A stretch of DNA of 64,000 nucleotides from Microcoleus vaginatus WJT46-NPBG5 (GTDB lineage: Bacteria > Cyanobacteriota > Cyanobacteriia > Cyanobacteriales > Oscillatoriaceae): NCBI GenBank assembly GCA_019359355.1, contig JAHHHM010000001.1, forward strand, positions 558,001-622,000, written 5' to 3'. This document shows, piece by piece, positions 47,133 through 57,569 of the stretch (positions within the stretch are counted from its first letter, which is position 1; every line of letters begins with the position of its first letter). The notes beneath the pieces are model-generated. The model ran no database searches. It saw only the letters and a list, made by a program, of their open reading frames with translations, and was not told the origin of the DNA. Position numbers and translations under genes: made by a program.

Positions 47133-47837
47133 ATGACTGCCGAAAGCCAACTCATCTCCGGCAAGGTCATTCGGGCGATGGTTAAACGGGGCTTTCCGCC
47201 CCTCGCATTGAGTGGTCTAGACGGAGAGTTTTCTAAGCGGTTGTTCGATATTCTGTTTTCTCTATGTGTTCTGATCCTGTTTTCCCCAGTTTATCTGCTC
47301 TTAGCTATGCTGATCGCTCTGGCCTCACCAGGGCCAGTTTTTTACAGACAAGAGCGTGTGGGAAAAAACCGCCAATCCTTTGGCTGTCTTAAATTCAGAA
47401 CAATGGTTCAAAACGCTGACGAAATGCTGCTAGAACTCATGACAGAGTCCCCCCATCTTCGTCAAGAATTCGAGAATAATTTCAAGCTTAAGCAAGACCC
47501 CAGGATTACCTGGATCGGTCGATTTTTAAGGCTGACTAGCTTGGATGAATTTCCTCAATTTTGGAATGTTTTAAAAGGGGACATGAGCGTTGTGGGTCCT
47601 AGACCTTTAGTTGAAGAGGAACTGCCGAAATATGGACGGCATATAGATAAGGTGCTAACCATCCGGCCTGGAATTACAGGCTTGTGGCAAGTATCTGGGC
47701 GGAATGACATTCCCTACCCCCGCCGAGTTCAAATGGATGTCTATTATGTCAACTTCCGGAATTTTTGGATGGATTTGTGGCTAATTTTCAAAACCCTTGG
47801 CGTTGTTATTTTCCCAAAAAATAATGGAGCCTACTAA
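47133..47837 (+). CDS. Sugar transferase (phosphoglycosyl transferase) for polysaccharide initiation
   Basis: The 234-aa bacterial sugar transferase has one membrane segment (about residues 28-58, RLFDILFSLCVLILFSPVYL). The catalytic half contains PGPVFYRQERVGKNRQSFGC, LKFRTMVQNADEML, the motif RITWIGRFLRLTSLDEFPQF, WNVLKGDMSVVGPRPLVEEE and ITGLWQVSGRNDIPYPRR. It moves a sugar-1-phosphate to the lipid carrier to start an extracellular polysaccharide unit. SD GGAG precedes the ATG. It is the short, C-terminal domain-only form, without the four-helix front of WcaJ. Confidence 0.95.
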   Translation: MTAESQLISGKVIRAMVKRGFPPLALSGLDGEFSKRLFDILFSLCVLILFSPVYLLLAMLIALASPGPVFYRQERVGKNRQSFGCLKFRTMVQNADEMLLELMTESPHLRQEFENNFKLKQDPRITWIGRFLRLTSLDEFPQFWNVLKGDMSVVGPRPLVEEELPKYGRHIDKVLTIRPGITGLWQVSGRNDIPYPRRVQMDVYYVNFRNFWMDLWLIFKTLGVVIFPKNNGAY

Positions 47838-48384
47838 AGCCAAAAGTAGGGTGCGCTCGGTGCAGAAAGTCTGTGAAAGACGCAATGCCCTATTGAGTCT
47901 GACACAAGCAATCTCTCAGGCGCGACGGTTCAAGGAGTGGCAAACATCCAAAAAATTTTGAATTCTTTACAAACATTTTAAAGTTGATGGGTGCTTGATT
48001 TCCGATTTGAAGTTAACGTAGGGATTGACACTCCCCATTTACTCCCATCAGGGAGATTTTCAGATCGGGAGAGGGTGCGGCAAGAGCAGTTGAGATTCAA
48101 ACTGGCACTCATCCCCAGTTCAGGGTCACAAGACGCCAAAGCAGGGGAAAGTGCCATCCATCAGCCTTGGGAAAACGACCGCACTCTGAGCATCGGTGAG
48201 CTATCTGATGCCCCAGATGGTAAATATCCGGTGGCCGACAAGCTGTGTGGCAGATGATATCAGCTAATCACAAATGGGAACTCTACACTCAGTCTTGCCG
48301 GTTATGGGCAGCCGGCCTATCTATCAAAGAACTGAATTTTACGTTCAGATTCTTCTTTGTAACCAACCATAAGGAATACTGAGG
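47838..48384. other. Intergenic region between the sugar transferase and gmd
   Basis: The 547 bases hold an 88-codon open frame (47991-48257, TTG start) without any recognised feature or ribosome site; I do not call it a gene. No terminator or RNA gene was recognised. Confidence 0.4.
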
Positions 48385-49464
48385 ATGACGCAACGGAAGC
48401 GAGCGCTGATCACCGGCATTACAGGTCAAGACGGCTCCTATTTAAGCGAGTTGTTGCTGGAAAATGGGTATGAAGTTCACGGCATTATCCGGCGGACTTC
48501 CACTTTTAACACTGATCGGATTGATCACATTTATGTCGATCCTCACAACGAAAGCGCACGGTTATTTTTGCACTACGGCGATTTGACCGATGGCACAACT
48601 CTGCGGCGAATCTTAGAAGAAGTTCAACCTGTAGAAATTTACAATTTGGGTGCTCAATCCCATGTAAGGGTGAGTTTTGACTCGCCAGAATACACGGTTG
48701 ATACAGTGGCAATGGGAACACTGCGCCTACTAGAGGCAATTCGAGACTATCAGCAGCGCACCGGCATTGAAGTGCGCTTCTATCAAGCCGGTTCCTCGGA
48801 AATGTATGGCAAAGTCCAAGAAATTCCTCAGAAGGAAACCACCCCATTTTATCCAAGAAGTCCCTACGCCTGTGCAAAACTTTACGGCCACTGGCAAACG
48901 GTAAATTACCGGGAGTCTTATGGGCTGTTTGCGTGTAATGGCATCCTTTTCAACCACGAAAGCCCGCGTCGGGGTGAGACATTTGTAACACGCAAAATCA
49001 CACGGGCAATTGCCAGAATTGTTGCCGGCAAGCAGAAAAAAACCTATCTGGGCAACCTAGATGCTAAGCGAGATTGGGGTTATGCAAAGGACTATGTTAA
49101 AGCCATGTGGCTAATGCTACAGCAAGAAGAACCCGATGATTATGTGATCGCTACCGGCGAAACATACTCAGTCAAAGAGTTTCTTGATATTGCCTTTAAA
49201 TACGTCAACTTAGACTGGCACGATTATGTAGAGTTTGATGAGCGATACCTGCGGCCAGCGGAAGTTGAATTGCTGATAGGAGATTCCACAAAAGCGCGGA
49301 AAAAATTAGGTTGGGAACCGACCGTTACTTTTGAAGAGTTAGTGGGTTTGATGGTCAAAGCTGACTTAGAAGTGCTGGGTGTAATTTCACCAAATGAAGA
49401 TTTAACCCAAGTTTTTAAGGATCACGCTTTTATTCGTCAAGAAGCGGGGGGCAGATTTGATTAA
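48385..49464 (+). CDS. gmd: GDP-mannose 4,6-dehydratase
   Basis: The 359-aa SDR enzyme makes GDP-4-keto-6-deoxymannose. It starts [20 protein letters not shown], with the NADP motif GxTGQDG, and [14 protein letters not shown]. The substrate/active site has [20 protein letters not shown] and [20 protein letters not shown], which holds the catalytic Yxxx[19 protein letters not shown] and [20 protein letters not shown] complete the family set. SD GAGG precedes the ATG. It is followed by fcl and supplies GDP-fucose to surface polysaccharide. Confidence 0.98.
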   Translation: MTQRKRALITGITGQDGSYLSELLLENGYEVHGIIRRTSTFNTDRIDHIYVDPHNESARLFLHYGDLTDGTTLRRILEEVQPVEIYNLGAQSHVRVSFDSPEYTVDTVAMGTLRLLEAIRDYQQRTGIEVRFYQAGSSEMYGKVQEIPQKETTPFYPRSPYACAKLYGHWQTVNYRESYGLFACNGILFNHESPRRGETFVTRKITRAIARIVAGKQKKTYLGNLDAKRDWGYAKDYVKAMWLMLQQEEPDDYVIATGETYSVKEFLDIAFKYVNLDWHDYVEFDERYLRPAEVELLIGDSTKARKKLGWEPTVTFEELVGLMVKADLEVLGVISPNEDLTQVFKDHAFIRQEAGGRFD

Positions 49465-49548
49465 TTTTAGATTGAGAAGCTGAGATTAGAGATTCACCAG
49501 ATCAACCTCAAATCTAAAATTCCAAGACGCAGGCGGGAGGACGCAAAA

Positions 49549-50493
49549 ATGACAACACTAGAGCTAAAAGACAAACGAATTCTGGTAACGGGGGGCGCTG
49601 GTTTCTTGGGCCGGCAGGTGATAGATCAGCTTGTAAAAGCCGGCGCTGACGCCCAAAAAATTACAGTGCCGCGCTCACGTGAGTATGATTTGTGTTCAAT
49701 GGATGCCTGCCAACGAGTTGTCCAACAACAAGATATTATCGTTCACCTAGCAGCGCACGTCGGTGGCATTGGTTTAAATCGGGAAAAGCCGGCCCAATTG
49801 TTTTACGACAACCTGATGATGGGCACTCAGCTCATTCATTCCGCCTATCAAGCCGGTGTCGAGAAATTTATTTGTGTTGGCACGATTTGTGCCTATCCTA
49901 AATTCACGCCGGTGCCTTTTAAAGAAGATGATCTTTGGAATGGCTATCCAGAAGAAACCAACGCGCCTTATGGAGTTGCCAAAAAAGCTTTATTAGTGCA
50001 ACTCCAAGCTTACCGACAACAGTACAACTTTAATGGAATTTATCTGCTGCCGGTGAATTTATACGGGCCAGAAGATAACTTTGATCCTAGCAGTTCCCAC
50101 GTCATTCCCGCCTTAATTCGTAAAGTTTACGAAGCCCAACAGCGAGGAGACAAACAACTGCCGGCGTGGGGAGACGGCACTCCCAGCCGCGAGTTTCTGT
50201 ATTCAACCGATGCAGCGCGGGGCATTGTCATGGCAACCCAAAAATACAACGATCCAGATCCCGTAAATTTGGGAACCGGCTATGAAATTACCATCCGCGA
50301 TCTAGTAGAACTGATCTGCGAATTGATGGAATTTAAGGGAGAAATTATTTGGGAAACTGATCAACCGAATGGTCAGCCGCGTCGCTGTTTGGATACCGAA
50401 CGCGCAAAGCAAGCTTTTGGTTTTACTGCCGAAGTTGAATTTAAAGAAGGGCTGAAAAATACCATTGATTGGTATCGCCAGCACGCTGCTTAA
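49549..50493 (+). CDS. fcl: GDP-L-fucose synthase
   Basis: The 314-aa enzyme epimerises and reduces the product of Gmd to GDP-L-fucose. It has the nucleotide motif [60 protein letters not shown], the YxxxK in [20 protein letters not shown] and [20 protein letters not shown]. Length is typical. Start has a GGGAGGACG SD. It is 84 bases after gmd, probably co-transcribed, and followed by a strong terminator. Confidence 0.97.
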   Translation: MTTLELKDKRILVTGGAGFLGRQVIDQLVKAGADAQKITVPRSREYDLCSMDACQRVVQQQDIIVHLAAHVGGIGLNREKPAQLFYDNLMMGTQLIHSAYQAGVEKFICVGTICAYPKFTPVPFKEDDLWNGYPEETNAPYGVAKKALLVQLQAYRQQYNFNGIYLLPVNLYGPEDNFDPSSSHVIPALIRKVYEAQQRGDKQLPAWGDGTPSREFLYSTDAARGIVMATQKYNDPDPVNLGTGYEITIRDLVELICELMEFKGEIIWETDQPNGQPRRCLDTERAKQAFGFTAEVEFKEGLKNTIDWYRQHAA

Positions 50494-50500
50494 GTATAAG

Positions 50501-50533
50501 AAGCCTGTTTTCTCAAACAAAACAGGCTTTTTT
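50501..50533 (+). terminator. Rho-independent terminator after fcl
   Basis: AAGCCTGTTTT / AAAACAGGCTT (11 bp) with a 7-base loop and a T-run, 8 bases after the fcl stop. Confidence 0.95.
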
Positions 50534-50779
50534 AGTCTTTCCTTTCCCTACCCATAGAATTAATATATCCTCAGCAGCAAAAAGAAAATAAAATTGAGAA
50601 ATCTAGGTAAAAAAAGGTCAGAGAGGTGTCGTTAATAGGATTAGGATATCTTTGAACTACCCTATTTTAGGAAAGCGATATTTTCTGTAACCTGTCTATT
50701 GCCTAAGCCTACCTTTTCAATCTCTATTATTACCGTTCACTACTGCCTGCTACGGGTTCGCATATATTTGGGGATTTAG

Positions 50780-50962
50780 TTTCATGCAAGTGGGATCGGT
50801 AGATACTTTTATGAAAACCAAGAAACAATAAAAAAATTGCTAACCAGTTTGGCGAATTCAGCGCTGTTTACAATTGTGGTTGTTGTCTTGGTTAAACTTA
50901 ATATCTTTAGTTTGCTAATGGAATTAGCTCTACCTTGCTATCTCAAGCCAAAAATGTTTTAA
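50780..50962 (+). pseudogene. Possible MalF-type permease remnant
   Basis: Frame starting after a TAG at 50777 reads GIGRYFYENQETIKKLLTSL, then ANSALFTIVVVVLVKLNIF, and ends in a stop. This resembles the 'fxGLxNY...fwxaLxNSLxFT' start of a MalF-type permease. The intact MalG-type partner is at 51831. Evidence is a short motif only. Confidence 0.4.
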
Positions 50963-50972
50963 TAACCGTGCC

Positions 50973-51545
50973 ATGAGCAGCACTGACTCCCGGCTAGATA
51001 AAGCAACATGGCGACGTGGGCTTTTGCAGCAACGGCAATCATTGCCGGCAGATATCTGGCAGCAAAAAAGTACGCAGCTTTGTAGCCACCTGCAATCCTC
51101 ATCTTTGTTCGCTCAATCACAAACCATCCTGGCTTACTTCAGCTTTCGCCAAGAACCAGACCTCAGTCTTTTATTTAGTGATGATCACAGATGGGGATTT
51201 CCTCGATGTGCCGGTAAATCCCTGTCTTGGCACCTCTGGAAGCCCGGAGAAGCCTTGGAAACGGGCAGTTATGGTCTGATTGAACCACCGGCAGATTCCC
51301 CAACTTTGCAGCCGGCTGATGTCGATTTAATTCTTGTCCCAGCCGTCGCCTGTGATCAGCAAGGATCTCGCTTAGGCTATGGCGGTGGCTTTTATGATCG
51401 GCTCTTTAGTTCACCGGAGTGGGCATCCAAACCAACCCTCGGCATTGTGTTTGAATTTGCTTACTTACCCCAGTTGCCTGTTGATTCTTGGGATAAACAA
51501 TTGCATGGCGTTTGCACAGAAATGGGGATTAAAATGATGCAATAA
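50973..51545 (+). CDS. 5-formyltetrahydrofolate cyclo-ligase
   Basis: The 190-aa protein converts 5-formyl-THF to 5,10-methenyl-THF with ATP. It has DKATWRRGLLQQRQSLPADI at the start, ILAYFSFRQEPDLSLLF, RWGFPRCAGKSLSWHLWKPG, and the ATP-binding motif SRLGYGGGFYDRLF after VDLILVPAVACDQQG. Length is normal. It is a stand-alone gene between a decayed permease piece and an ABC permease. Confidence 0.95.
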   Translation: MSSTDSRLDKATWRRGLLQQRQSLPADIWQQKSTQLCSHLQSSSLFAQSQTILAYFSFRQEPDLSLLFSDDHRWGFPRCAGKSLSWHLWKPGEALETGSYGLIEPPADSPTLQPADVDLILVPAVACDQQGSRLGYGGGFYDRLFSSPEWASKPTLGIVFEFAYLPQLPVDSWDKQLHGVCTEMGIKMMQ

Positions 51546-51830
51546 AATCCTCACTTGTTTAAGCAATTTATCTAAACCTTGCGCGACGGACTATTGTCCG
51601 TCGCACTCCAACTACCTACCCTTTAGTGGTATTTAGTCAGACAAATACAATTACTATAATATGGCATTCCTTATAATTTTGCAACCTTTTTTTATGACTT
51701 TCTTTAAAAAAATGAAAAATTTTCCGTTACCTTAAAATTTAACGCTCAGCTCTTAAAAAAAGATTAGTATTGAGACAGTGAAATTTTGTTTTAAAATTAA
51801 AAAGTCTGTTACCAATTTACTAAAAAGTCC

Positions 51831-52706
51831 ATGCTTGGTCGAAAAAATAAAAAATTAAAATTTAAACCTCAAAGTCTAAATTGGTCTGGGTGGAAATACA
51901 TTTGGATGTATGGACTACTGAGTACGCTGGCATTTATTATGCTTGTTCCCCTGTTTTGGTTGATCAGTACGTCCCTAAAGTCGCCAACAGAAAACATTTT
52001 CCAATTTCCCCCGCAATTACTGCCGGCTCAACCAACATTACAGAACTTTGTTAAAGTTTGGCTGTCCGAACCTTTTGGCCAGTATTTGTTTAACAGCACC
52101 TTGGTTGCCGGTTTGACGGTGGGATTAAATCTGCTGTTTTGCTCTCTCGCTGCCTATCCTTTAGCACGGCTAGATTTTCGAGGGCGCGACTTAATTTTTA
52201 CCGCTATCGTTTCTACCATCATGATTCCCTTCCAAATCGTGATGATTCCCCTATATATCTTGACGGTAAAACTTCGCCTAATCAACACTTATCTCGGCAT
52301 TATTTTTCCCTCTCTTGCCTCTGCCTTTGGCATTTTCCTATTGCGGCAAGCTTTTATGGGTGTGCCTAAAGAATTAGAAGAAGCTGCTCGAATAGATGGC
52401 TGTTCTGAGTTGGGGATTTGGTGGCATATCATGTTACCTGCCATCAAGCCGGCACTGGTAACGCTAGCCATTTTTGTATTTATCGGTTCTTGGAGCGACT
52501 TTTTATGGCCTTTAATTGTCTTAGATAAGCCTGAATACTATACGTTGCCTTTAGGCGTGGCAACCCTAGCCGGCACCACCTTTTCTTTAGATTGGCGGTT
52601 AATTGCTGCCGGTTCTGTGATTTCCATTTTGCCGGTACTCTTTCTGTTCTTATTCGTGCAGCGCTACATTGTTCCCACAGATGCCGGTAGTGGAGTGAAG
52701 GGTTAA
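51831..52706 (+). CDS. MalG-type carbohydrate ABC transporter permease
   Basis: The 291-aa permease has six hydrophobic segments, beginning with YGLLSTLAFIMLVPLFWLIS. The ABC contact loop is present: ELEEAARIDGCSELGIWWHI followed by MLPAIKPALVTLAIF (EAA motif). The sequence is that of the MalG branch of sugar permeases, probably for an oligosaccharide or glycerol-like solute. No MalF, ATPase or binding protein is adjacent; a possible MalF fragment is at 50780-50962. It might work with partners elsewhere. Confidence 0.92.
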   Translation: MLGRKNKKLKFKPQSLNWSGWKYIWMYGLLSTLAFIMLVPLFWLISTSLKSPTENIFQFPPQLLPAQPTLQNFVKVWLSEPFGQYLFNSTLVAGLTVGLNLLFCSLAAYPLARLDFRGRDLIFTAIVSTIMIPFQIVMIPLYILTVKLRLINTYLGIIFPSLASAFGIFLLRQAFMGVPKELEEAARIDGCSELGIWWHIMLPAIKPALVTLAIFVFIGSWSDFLWPLIVLDKPEYYTLPLGVATLAGTTFSLDWRLIAAGSVISILPVLFLFLFVQRYIVPTDAGSGVKG

Positions 52707-52755
52707 ATAGCTGTTCCACTTAGTTGAGATTTGTTGTGCTGCCGGTCAAATGTTT

Positions 52756-55419
52756 TTATTTAGCCGCTAAAACCGCTTTCGGATAAGCAATGCGTTTGTG
52801 ATTGAACTGCAGCCAAACTTGCACAAAAATTTCCGCAATTTTTGGCATTTCTTCGCGGGTTAAACCGGAATCTGTCAGCTGGTTATCCTGCCAACGGGCG
52901 CGAAGGATTTTATTAACCATATTCAAAGCTTCTTCTGGGGTGGCATCCTTAAGAGATCGCAGCGCCGCCTCACAGGAATCTGCCAGCATAACAATCCCTG
53001 TTTCACGGGATTGGGGAATTGGGCCATCGTAGCGGAAATCCTCTTCCCTCACGATTAAACTAGGGTCTTGGGCTGCTAGTTGCTGGGCTTGGTGATAAAA
53101 ATAGGCGATGAGCATGGTTCCCTGGTGTTCTGGGATAAACGCTTTAATCGCCGTAGGCAGCCGACACTTACGAGCCATCACCAAGCCTTCAATGACGTGC
53201 TTTTTAATAATCTCGGCACTTTTCCAAGGGTCATCGATAATATCGTGCTTGTTAGGGCCACCCATCTGATTTTCAATAAACCCTAATGGATCGTGCATTT
53301 TACCAATGTCGTGGTATAGGGTGCCGGTTCTTACTAGCTCCACGTTACAGCCCAAGGCTTTGGCGGCTGCTTCGGCCAGGGTGGCAACGAAGAGAGTGTG
53401 CTGGAATGTGCCTGGAGCTTCCGAGGCTAAGCGTTTCAATAGAGGCCGGTTGGGACTAGCTAATTCAGCTAAGCGGATGGGGGTAACAAGGTCAAAGACT
53501 TGTTCCAGGTAAGGGCTAAGGCCGAGTGCCACAATACTCCAAGCCAAGCCGGCCAGACTTTGCAGCGCTGCCGCACCCACAACGGTATACCAAATCGAAC
53601 CGACACTCGCACTAGCCATCAGCGTTAAGAGGAGATAGACGGCTCCCTGAGTCAATCCGACGGCACCGCCTAAAAGGGCGAGTTCTTCGCGTGAGCGTAA
53701 TCTGCCGGCGATCAAGCCACCGATCAACCCACCGGCGGCACTAGCGATTAAATGAATTCCATCAATTTCCAAGCCCACCGGCAGTACCCAACCCAGCAAA
53801 GCGACGACGGTTGTTCCGACGGCTGAACCGTAGAAACTGCCTAGTAATAAACCAATCGCGGGCAAGCTTGTGTGAGGCACCTGCAAAGCCACTAACAGGG
53901 GCGTACTTAAGGTTAGCAGCAGTACCAAGATGTGATCGCGCCGGCGCAAACCTGGATGAAACCGCCGTTCTACCACCCATAAAACGCCGACGGCACCGGC
54001 TACTAGCCCGCCCAAGCTGATCAACCCCACCCAGTTCGGCTCTCGCTGACTTTTGCCGAAATAATCGAGCAGCACAAAATCCGGCTGGCTAATCTGTTGG
54101 CCGGCGCTGACAACCACTTCACCCCGATCAATGGTAACAATGACGGGTTCTACCTCAGAAGCGGCTTGCTCTGCCCGTAGCCTAGTACGTTCCGCATCCC
54201 TGGTTAAGTTGGGCCGTAAAACTGCCAGTAATATATCTGTCGAGAGCGACTCTGTCTCGGCTGGCACGGCTGTTCTAACTTGAATGCTCACCGCGTGCTT
54301 TAAAATGCTATCCGGCAGCCCAGGAGAAATCCCTTGAGCCAGAAGACGCTCTGCCGCCTGATAAATGCCCACTTGCATTTTCTGCCAATCGGCTTCCGAC
54401 ATGGCAAACAGCTCAGCATCGTATCGGTTAGCTAGTCCAGTCACCGATGGTTCAGAAAGAGCCGCGACAGCCATCATATAACGCCGGCGGGCTTGAGTAA
54501 TGGTTTCTAACAGCGTAGAAAAACTTTCCTCTGAGGCCGTTTGCCGATAGACTTGAAGTTCAGCAATGGCTTGCTGGCCTGCCATATTTAACGGAGGGCG
54601 GATCTGCTTGATGACGCCGCTATAAGGATCTTGGCGGGCAAGCCGGCGCAGCGCTTCCAAGGATTCCTCTAAGGGTTTTCTCGCATTAGGTGGCAAGGGG
54701 TTGCTATTGGGCTTTTTACTATCCTTTGGGTCTTTTTGAGCTTTGAGCGCGGCTAAAACCGAGCGCCAGTCCGCTTCCCTCGCTTGACGCAAGTACAACT
54801 GCGTCTCAGTTGACAAGCTGGAAGTCTCTGTGAAAGGCACCACACCGGCCATGCGTCGGAGTTCGTTACCTTGTTCGATGGCTCGTCTCAGGTCGTTGTA
54901 TATCTGCTGGTTAACTGCGTGATCGATTTTTAATATGGGGACAGAGCCTATTCGAGCGGCTTTTCGGTTTTCTTCCGTAGTTTTGGTGTCCTCCACCTTC
55001 GCCGCTGTTGGCGCAATGATCGTGTAGGGAGCCTTCGTGCCAACATCCAGTTTTGGCTTATTGTAGAAGCGGTGACCGATGGAGCCGGTGAGGCACACCA
55101 CTGCCAGCACAAGCGAAATGGGCGTGTGCGCTCTGTAGTTTTGGCTTTGTGAAACTATTGAGCGCTTTTGGTATACAGCAGGTTGATTGGACGACACGGA
55201 GGGCAAAAAGCGAGATAAGGATTTGTGGGTTGACTTGGGTGATGTGCTGCCGGCAACTTCAGCTAAGCTCTTTGTCAGCACTTTTGCTAAAAGCCCTCGC
55301 CGCCACTGGGTACTATAGCGAATGCGAAGTTGTTCAATCTGCCGCGTCAATGAAGAAAGCGTGTTCATCTGAACTCTCCGCGCGATACCCCGTTGCTGAT
55401 GAGGGCTTGTTTGTTCCAC
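52756..55419 (-). CDS. 7TM-HD family phosphohydrolase (PgpH-like)
   Basis: The 887-aa membrane protein has a helix near residues 100-120, then a long extracytoplasmic region with KLDVGTKAPYTIIAPTAAKV, and a multi-helix 7TM section (about 450-640, GLISLGGLVAGAVGVLWVVE onward). A cytosolic HD domain follows, with GTFQHTLFVATLAEAAAKAL, TGTLYHDIGKMHDPLGFIEN and VMLADSCEAALRSLKDATPE. The H...HD...D metal residues are kept. In Listeria PgpH this layout is a c-di-AMP phosphodiesterase, so hydrolysis of c-di-AMP is the likely job. N-terminus is long with a basic 90-residue leader. Confidence 0.93.
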   Translation of the reverse strand: MEQTSPHQQRGIARRVQMNTLSSLTRQIEQLRIRYSTQWRRGLLAKVLTKSLAEVAGSTSPKSTHKSLSRFLPSVSSNQPAVYQKRSIVSQSQNYRAHTPISLVLAVVCLTGSIGHRFYNKPKLDVGTKAPYTIIAPTAAKVEDTKTTEENRKAARIGSVPILKIDHAVNQQIYNDLRRAIEQGNELRRMAGVVPFTETSSLSTETQLYLRQAREADWRSVLAALKAQKDPKDSKKPNSNPLPPNARKPLEESLEALRRLARQDPYSGVIKQIRPPLNMAGQQAIAELQVYRQTASEESFSTLLETITQARRRYMMAVAALSEPSVTGLANRYDAELFAMSEADWQKMQVGIYQAAERLLAQGISPGLPDSILKHAVSIQVRTAVPAETESLSTDILLAVLRPNLTRDAERTRLRAEQAASEVEPVIVTIDRGEVVVSAGQQISQPDFVLLDYFGKSQREPNWVGLISLGGLVAGAVGVLWVVERRFHPGLRRRDHILVLLLTLSTPLLVALQVPHTSLPAIGLLLGSFYGSAVGTTVVALLGWVLPVGLEIDGIHLIASAAGGLIGGLIAGRLRSREELALLGGAVGLTQGAVYLLLTLMASASVGSIWYTVVGAAALQSLAGLAWSIVALGLSPYLEQVFDLVTPIRLAELASPNRPLLKRLASEAPGTFQHTLFVATLAEAAAKALGCNVELVRTGTLYHDIGKMHDPLGFIENQMGGPNKHDIIDDPWKSAEIIKKHVIEGLVMARKCRLPTAIKAFIPEHQGTMLIAYFYHQAQQLAAQDPSLIVREEDFRYDGPIPQSRETGIVMLADSCEAALRSLKDATPEEALNMVNKILRARWQDNQLTDSGLTREEMPKIAEIFVQVWLQFNHKRIAYPKAVLAAK

Positions 55420-55980
55420 ACTCCTACTTTAGCTAAGGAAGAATGTGGGTCAGTGAGTACCACGCTCATACAACGCATCTGTCTCTATTGTTGCCAGCCC
55501 CTAGAAGCACAAAATTCGCTGAATGTGAACGTTTATTGCCTGCGTGGCAAAGCTTTAAACCTGATTGTCTTGCAAACTCGTTGCCACTATTTCCAACTTG
55601 ACGAGCGGGCTGGTCAGGAACTTTTCAGGAACTTTATCGCAGGCATTATTATAAAACTGGACGTACGCCACGCTCTTAAACCCACAGTGGCAACACTTGC
55701 TAACAGCTACAGCTATAGTAAGCCCTTTTACATTTAATGTGTCTTGTTGTTCAAGAAAATCCCCCTTAAGGATGATTTCAATACGACAGGATGAGGGGGC
55801 TATCGCTCTGCTCTTACCGGATAGATACGGGCGTGTCTGAAAAAGGAGGCGGGAGTTATTTTGTTTAGGCTGGGCGCTCACTTCAACATGAAAGGTTTCC
55901 CTGTTGAAGGCGGCCTGAATCTAGCTCACTCAAGAATTTGTTACATAATTTGTCAACTGTTTATTTTCAATCCCACCCCA
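55420..55980. other. Intergenic region, no gene supported
   Basis: The 561 bases carry two overlapping open frames on opposite strands (55393-55737 plus; 55555-55881 minus, with a CCHCGF motif). Neither is recognised. The minus frame might code something with a short Cys motif; I leave it uncalled. Confidence 0.4.
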
Positions 55981-56976
55981 TTAACGAAGCCTCATGACTT
56001 GGGGCGCTGCAACTGCCCTCAAGCGGCCCGATTCAAGTGAAACCTCTGAAACCTGATAAACACCAGACCACGCAGCCCCCAAGCGAGCTGCGAGCTGTAG
56101 AATCTCTGTCACCCCTACACCCCACAACCGGGTATTAGAATCCATTTCCGGTTGGCTTGATTGTGTGCGCCATGCCACGGGAAAGCCGGCAGTGCTGTTA
56201 TAAGCTCCTGATAAAGCGCCGGTGATCGCGCAAGTGATTTGTGGTGCTCTGCCGATGCGAGCAGCCCGAATCACAGATAGACGCAAATCTTCTAACGTGC
56301 TTAAAAAACAATACAGCGCTAAAGCAATGGGCGTGGTGTTGGGTGTGGCTTCCTGATGTCGCACCAGCATGAGCTTAGCCATTTCTAAACCGGCTCTTTG
56401 CTGTAACAAAGTCTGAACCTGCCCCAATTGCGACACAAAAGCTCGATCCACCTCATCAGCAAGGGTTTCTTCGAGATAATCGATCATTTGGGGAATCAAA
56501 GTTGCAGCGTCGAGTTTCTCCTTCAGCGCCTGAGTCAGGGCAAACCCAACCGCCAAAACTCCATCGCGCGACTGCAAGGTATTCGGCACACTTGCAACCG
56601 CCTGTTGTAGTTGGGCTTGCCGTTTGGCCTCATTTTCATGAAAAAACAGCGCCACTGGTAGCGTTGCCACGACTGCCTCAGTGCCGGTGAAAAGCTCAGG
56701 ACGGATGTTTTCCCATTTGGCACGCCATTCATTTAAATCCAACGCACCGGCTTGAATCAAACTTTGAGCGCCGGCAACTGCGATGCCTCCCCAGCTTGGT
56801 AGCACAGGGCAATTTTGAGAATCACGACTCAACTGGCTCAATCCTTGGTGGCTCACACCCGTCCACAAATGCGCCAATGACATCTGTGAGCTAACTTGAT
56901 ACTCAGCCCCCAAAGCTTCTCCAACTGCCGCCCCCAATAAGGCTGCTTCAAACCGGCTTAGGATTGAGTATTGCAT
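55981..56976 (-). CDS. ADP-ribosylglycohydrolase-like protein, metal site degenerate
   Basis: The 331-aa protein has the overall ADP-ribosylglycohydrolase fold: it begins RFEAALLGAAVGEALGAEYQ and contains ALALYCFLSTLEDLRLSVIR and ITCAITGALSGAYNSTAGFP. The usual metal-site pattern 'GDALG' is GEALG here. The late 'GGDxDTxAAxxGA' is replaced by IGRAPQITCAITGA, so the two aspartates that bind Mg2+ are missing. It is therefore likely catalytically inactive or altered. It is 115 bases after aroQ on the same strand. Confidence 0.8.
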   Translation of the reverse strand: MQYSILSRFEAALLGAAVGEALGAEYQVSSQMSLAHLWTGVSHQGLSQLSRDSQNCPVLPSWGGIAVAGAQSLIQAGALDLNEWRAKWENIRPELFTGTEAVVATLPVALFFHENEAKRQAQLQQAVASVPNTLQSRDGVLAVGFALTQALKEKLDAATLIPQMIDYLEETLADEVDRAFVSQLGQVQTLLQQRAGLEMAKLMLVRHQEATPNTTPIALALYCFLSTLEDLRLSVIRAARIGRAPQITCAITGALSGAYNSTAGFPVAWRTQSSQPEMDSNTRLWGVGVTEILQLAARLGAAWSGVYQVSEVSLESGRLRAVAAPQVMRLR

Positions 56977-57091
56977 CGCCTAGCGCCCCTTGCTGAGTGC
57001 CCAATACCGAACACAAGCATTAACCGGGCGGCTGTATTAAAAATAAGAATTTTGCTTTTTGCCGTTGCCTTTAGCCCGTTGTCTTGTCCCT

Positions 57092-57568
57092 TCATGCTTC
57101 ATCCTTTCTCAGATGGCCCAACAGAGCGTGTAAACCAAGGCGATAACTGTCCGCGCCAAAGCCACTGATCTGTCCGATAGCCACCGGCGCAATAAAAGAG
57201 TGGTGACGAAAGGCTTCTCGGCGGTAAATGTTACTCAGGTGCACTTCTACCGTAGGAATCGCCACCGCTGCGATTGCATCTCGAATTGCCACACTGGTAT
57301 GGGTATAAGCACCTGCATTAATTAAAATCCCTTGATGATGCCCAGATGCCGAATGAATGGCATCGACAAGCGCGCCTTCATGATTCGACTGCAGCGTAGA
57401 GACTTTCGCTTCTAGCGCTCCTGCCTCATTTTCTAGTAGGCGGTTGATTTCATCTAAAGTTACAGAGCCATAAACTCCCGGTTCTCGTTGACCCAGGAGG
57501 TTGAGATTTGGCCCATGCAGCACCAGGATACTTAACAGGCGCAACTGTCCCTGTTCGTTACTCAACAA
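57092..57568 (-). CDS. aroQ: Type II 3-dehydroquinate dehydratase
   Basis: The 158-aa protein catalyses the third shikimate step. It shows [20 protein letters not shown] with the active-site Arg/Tyr loop, the Asn/His segments [20 protein letters not shown] and [20 protein letters not shown]. Length is typical. Start is probably TTG 57568, two bases after the stop-side of the small upstream ORF, so translation may be coupled. Confidence 0.96.
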   Translation of the reverse strand: MLSNEQGQLRLLSILVLHGPNLNLLGQREPGVYGSVTLDEINRLLENEAGALEAKVSTLQSNHEGALVDAIHSASGHHQGILINAGAYTHTSVAIRDAIAAVAIPTVEVHLSNIYRREAFRHHSFIAPVAIGQISGFGADSYRLGLHALLGHLRKDEA

Positions 57569-57569
57569 A

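Larger units (their letters stand above)
50494..50972. other. Intergenic region after fcl with a possible gene remnant
   Basis: The 479 bases hold the fcl terminator (50501-50533) and a possible broken permease piece (50780-50962, listed separately). No complete gene is seen. Confidence 0.5.

Noticed and set aside
47991-48257. 88-codon frame between sugar transferase and gmd
   Set aside because: It begins at TTG without a ribosome site and shows no family pattern.
55393-55881. Two overlapping ORFs on opposite strands (114 and 108 aa)
   Set aside because: Neither has a recognisable family, good start or codon pattern like the neighbours; at most one could be real.
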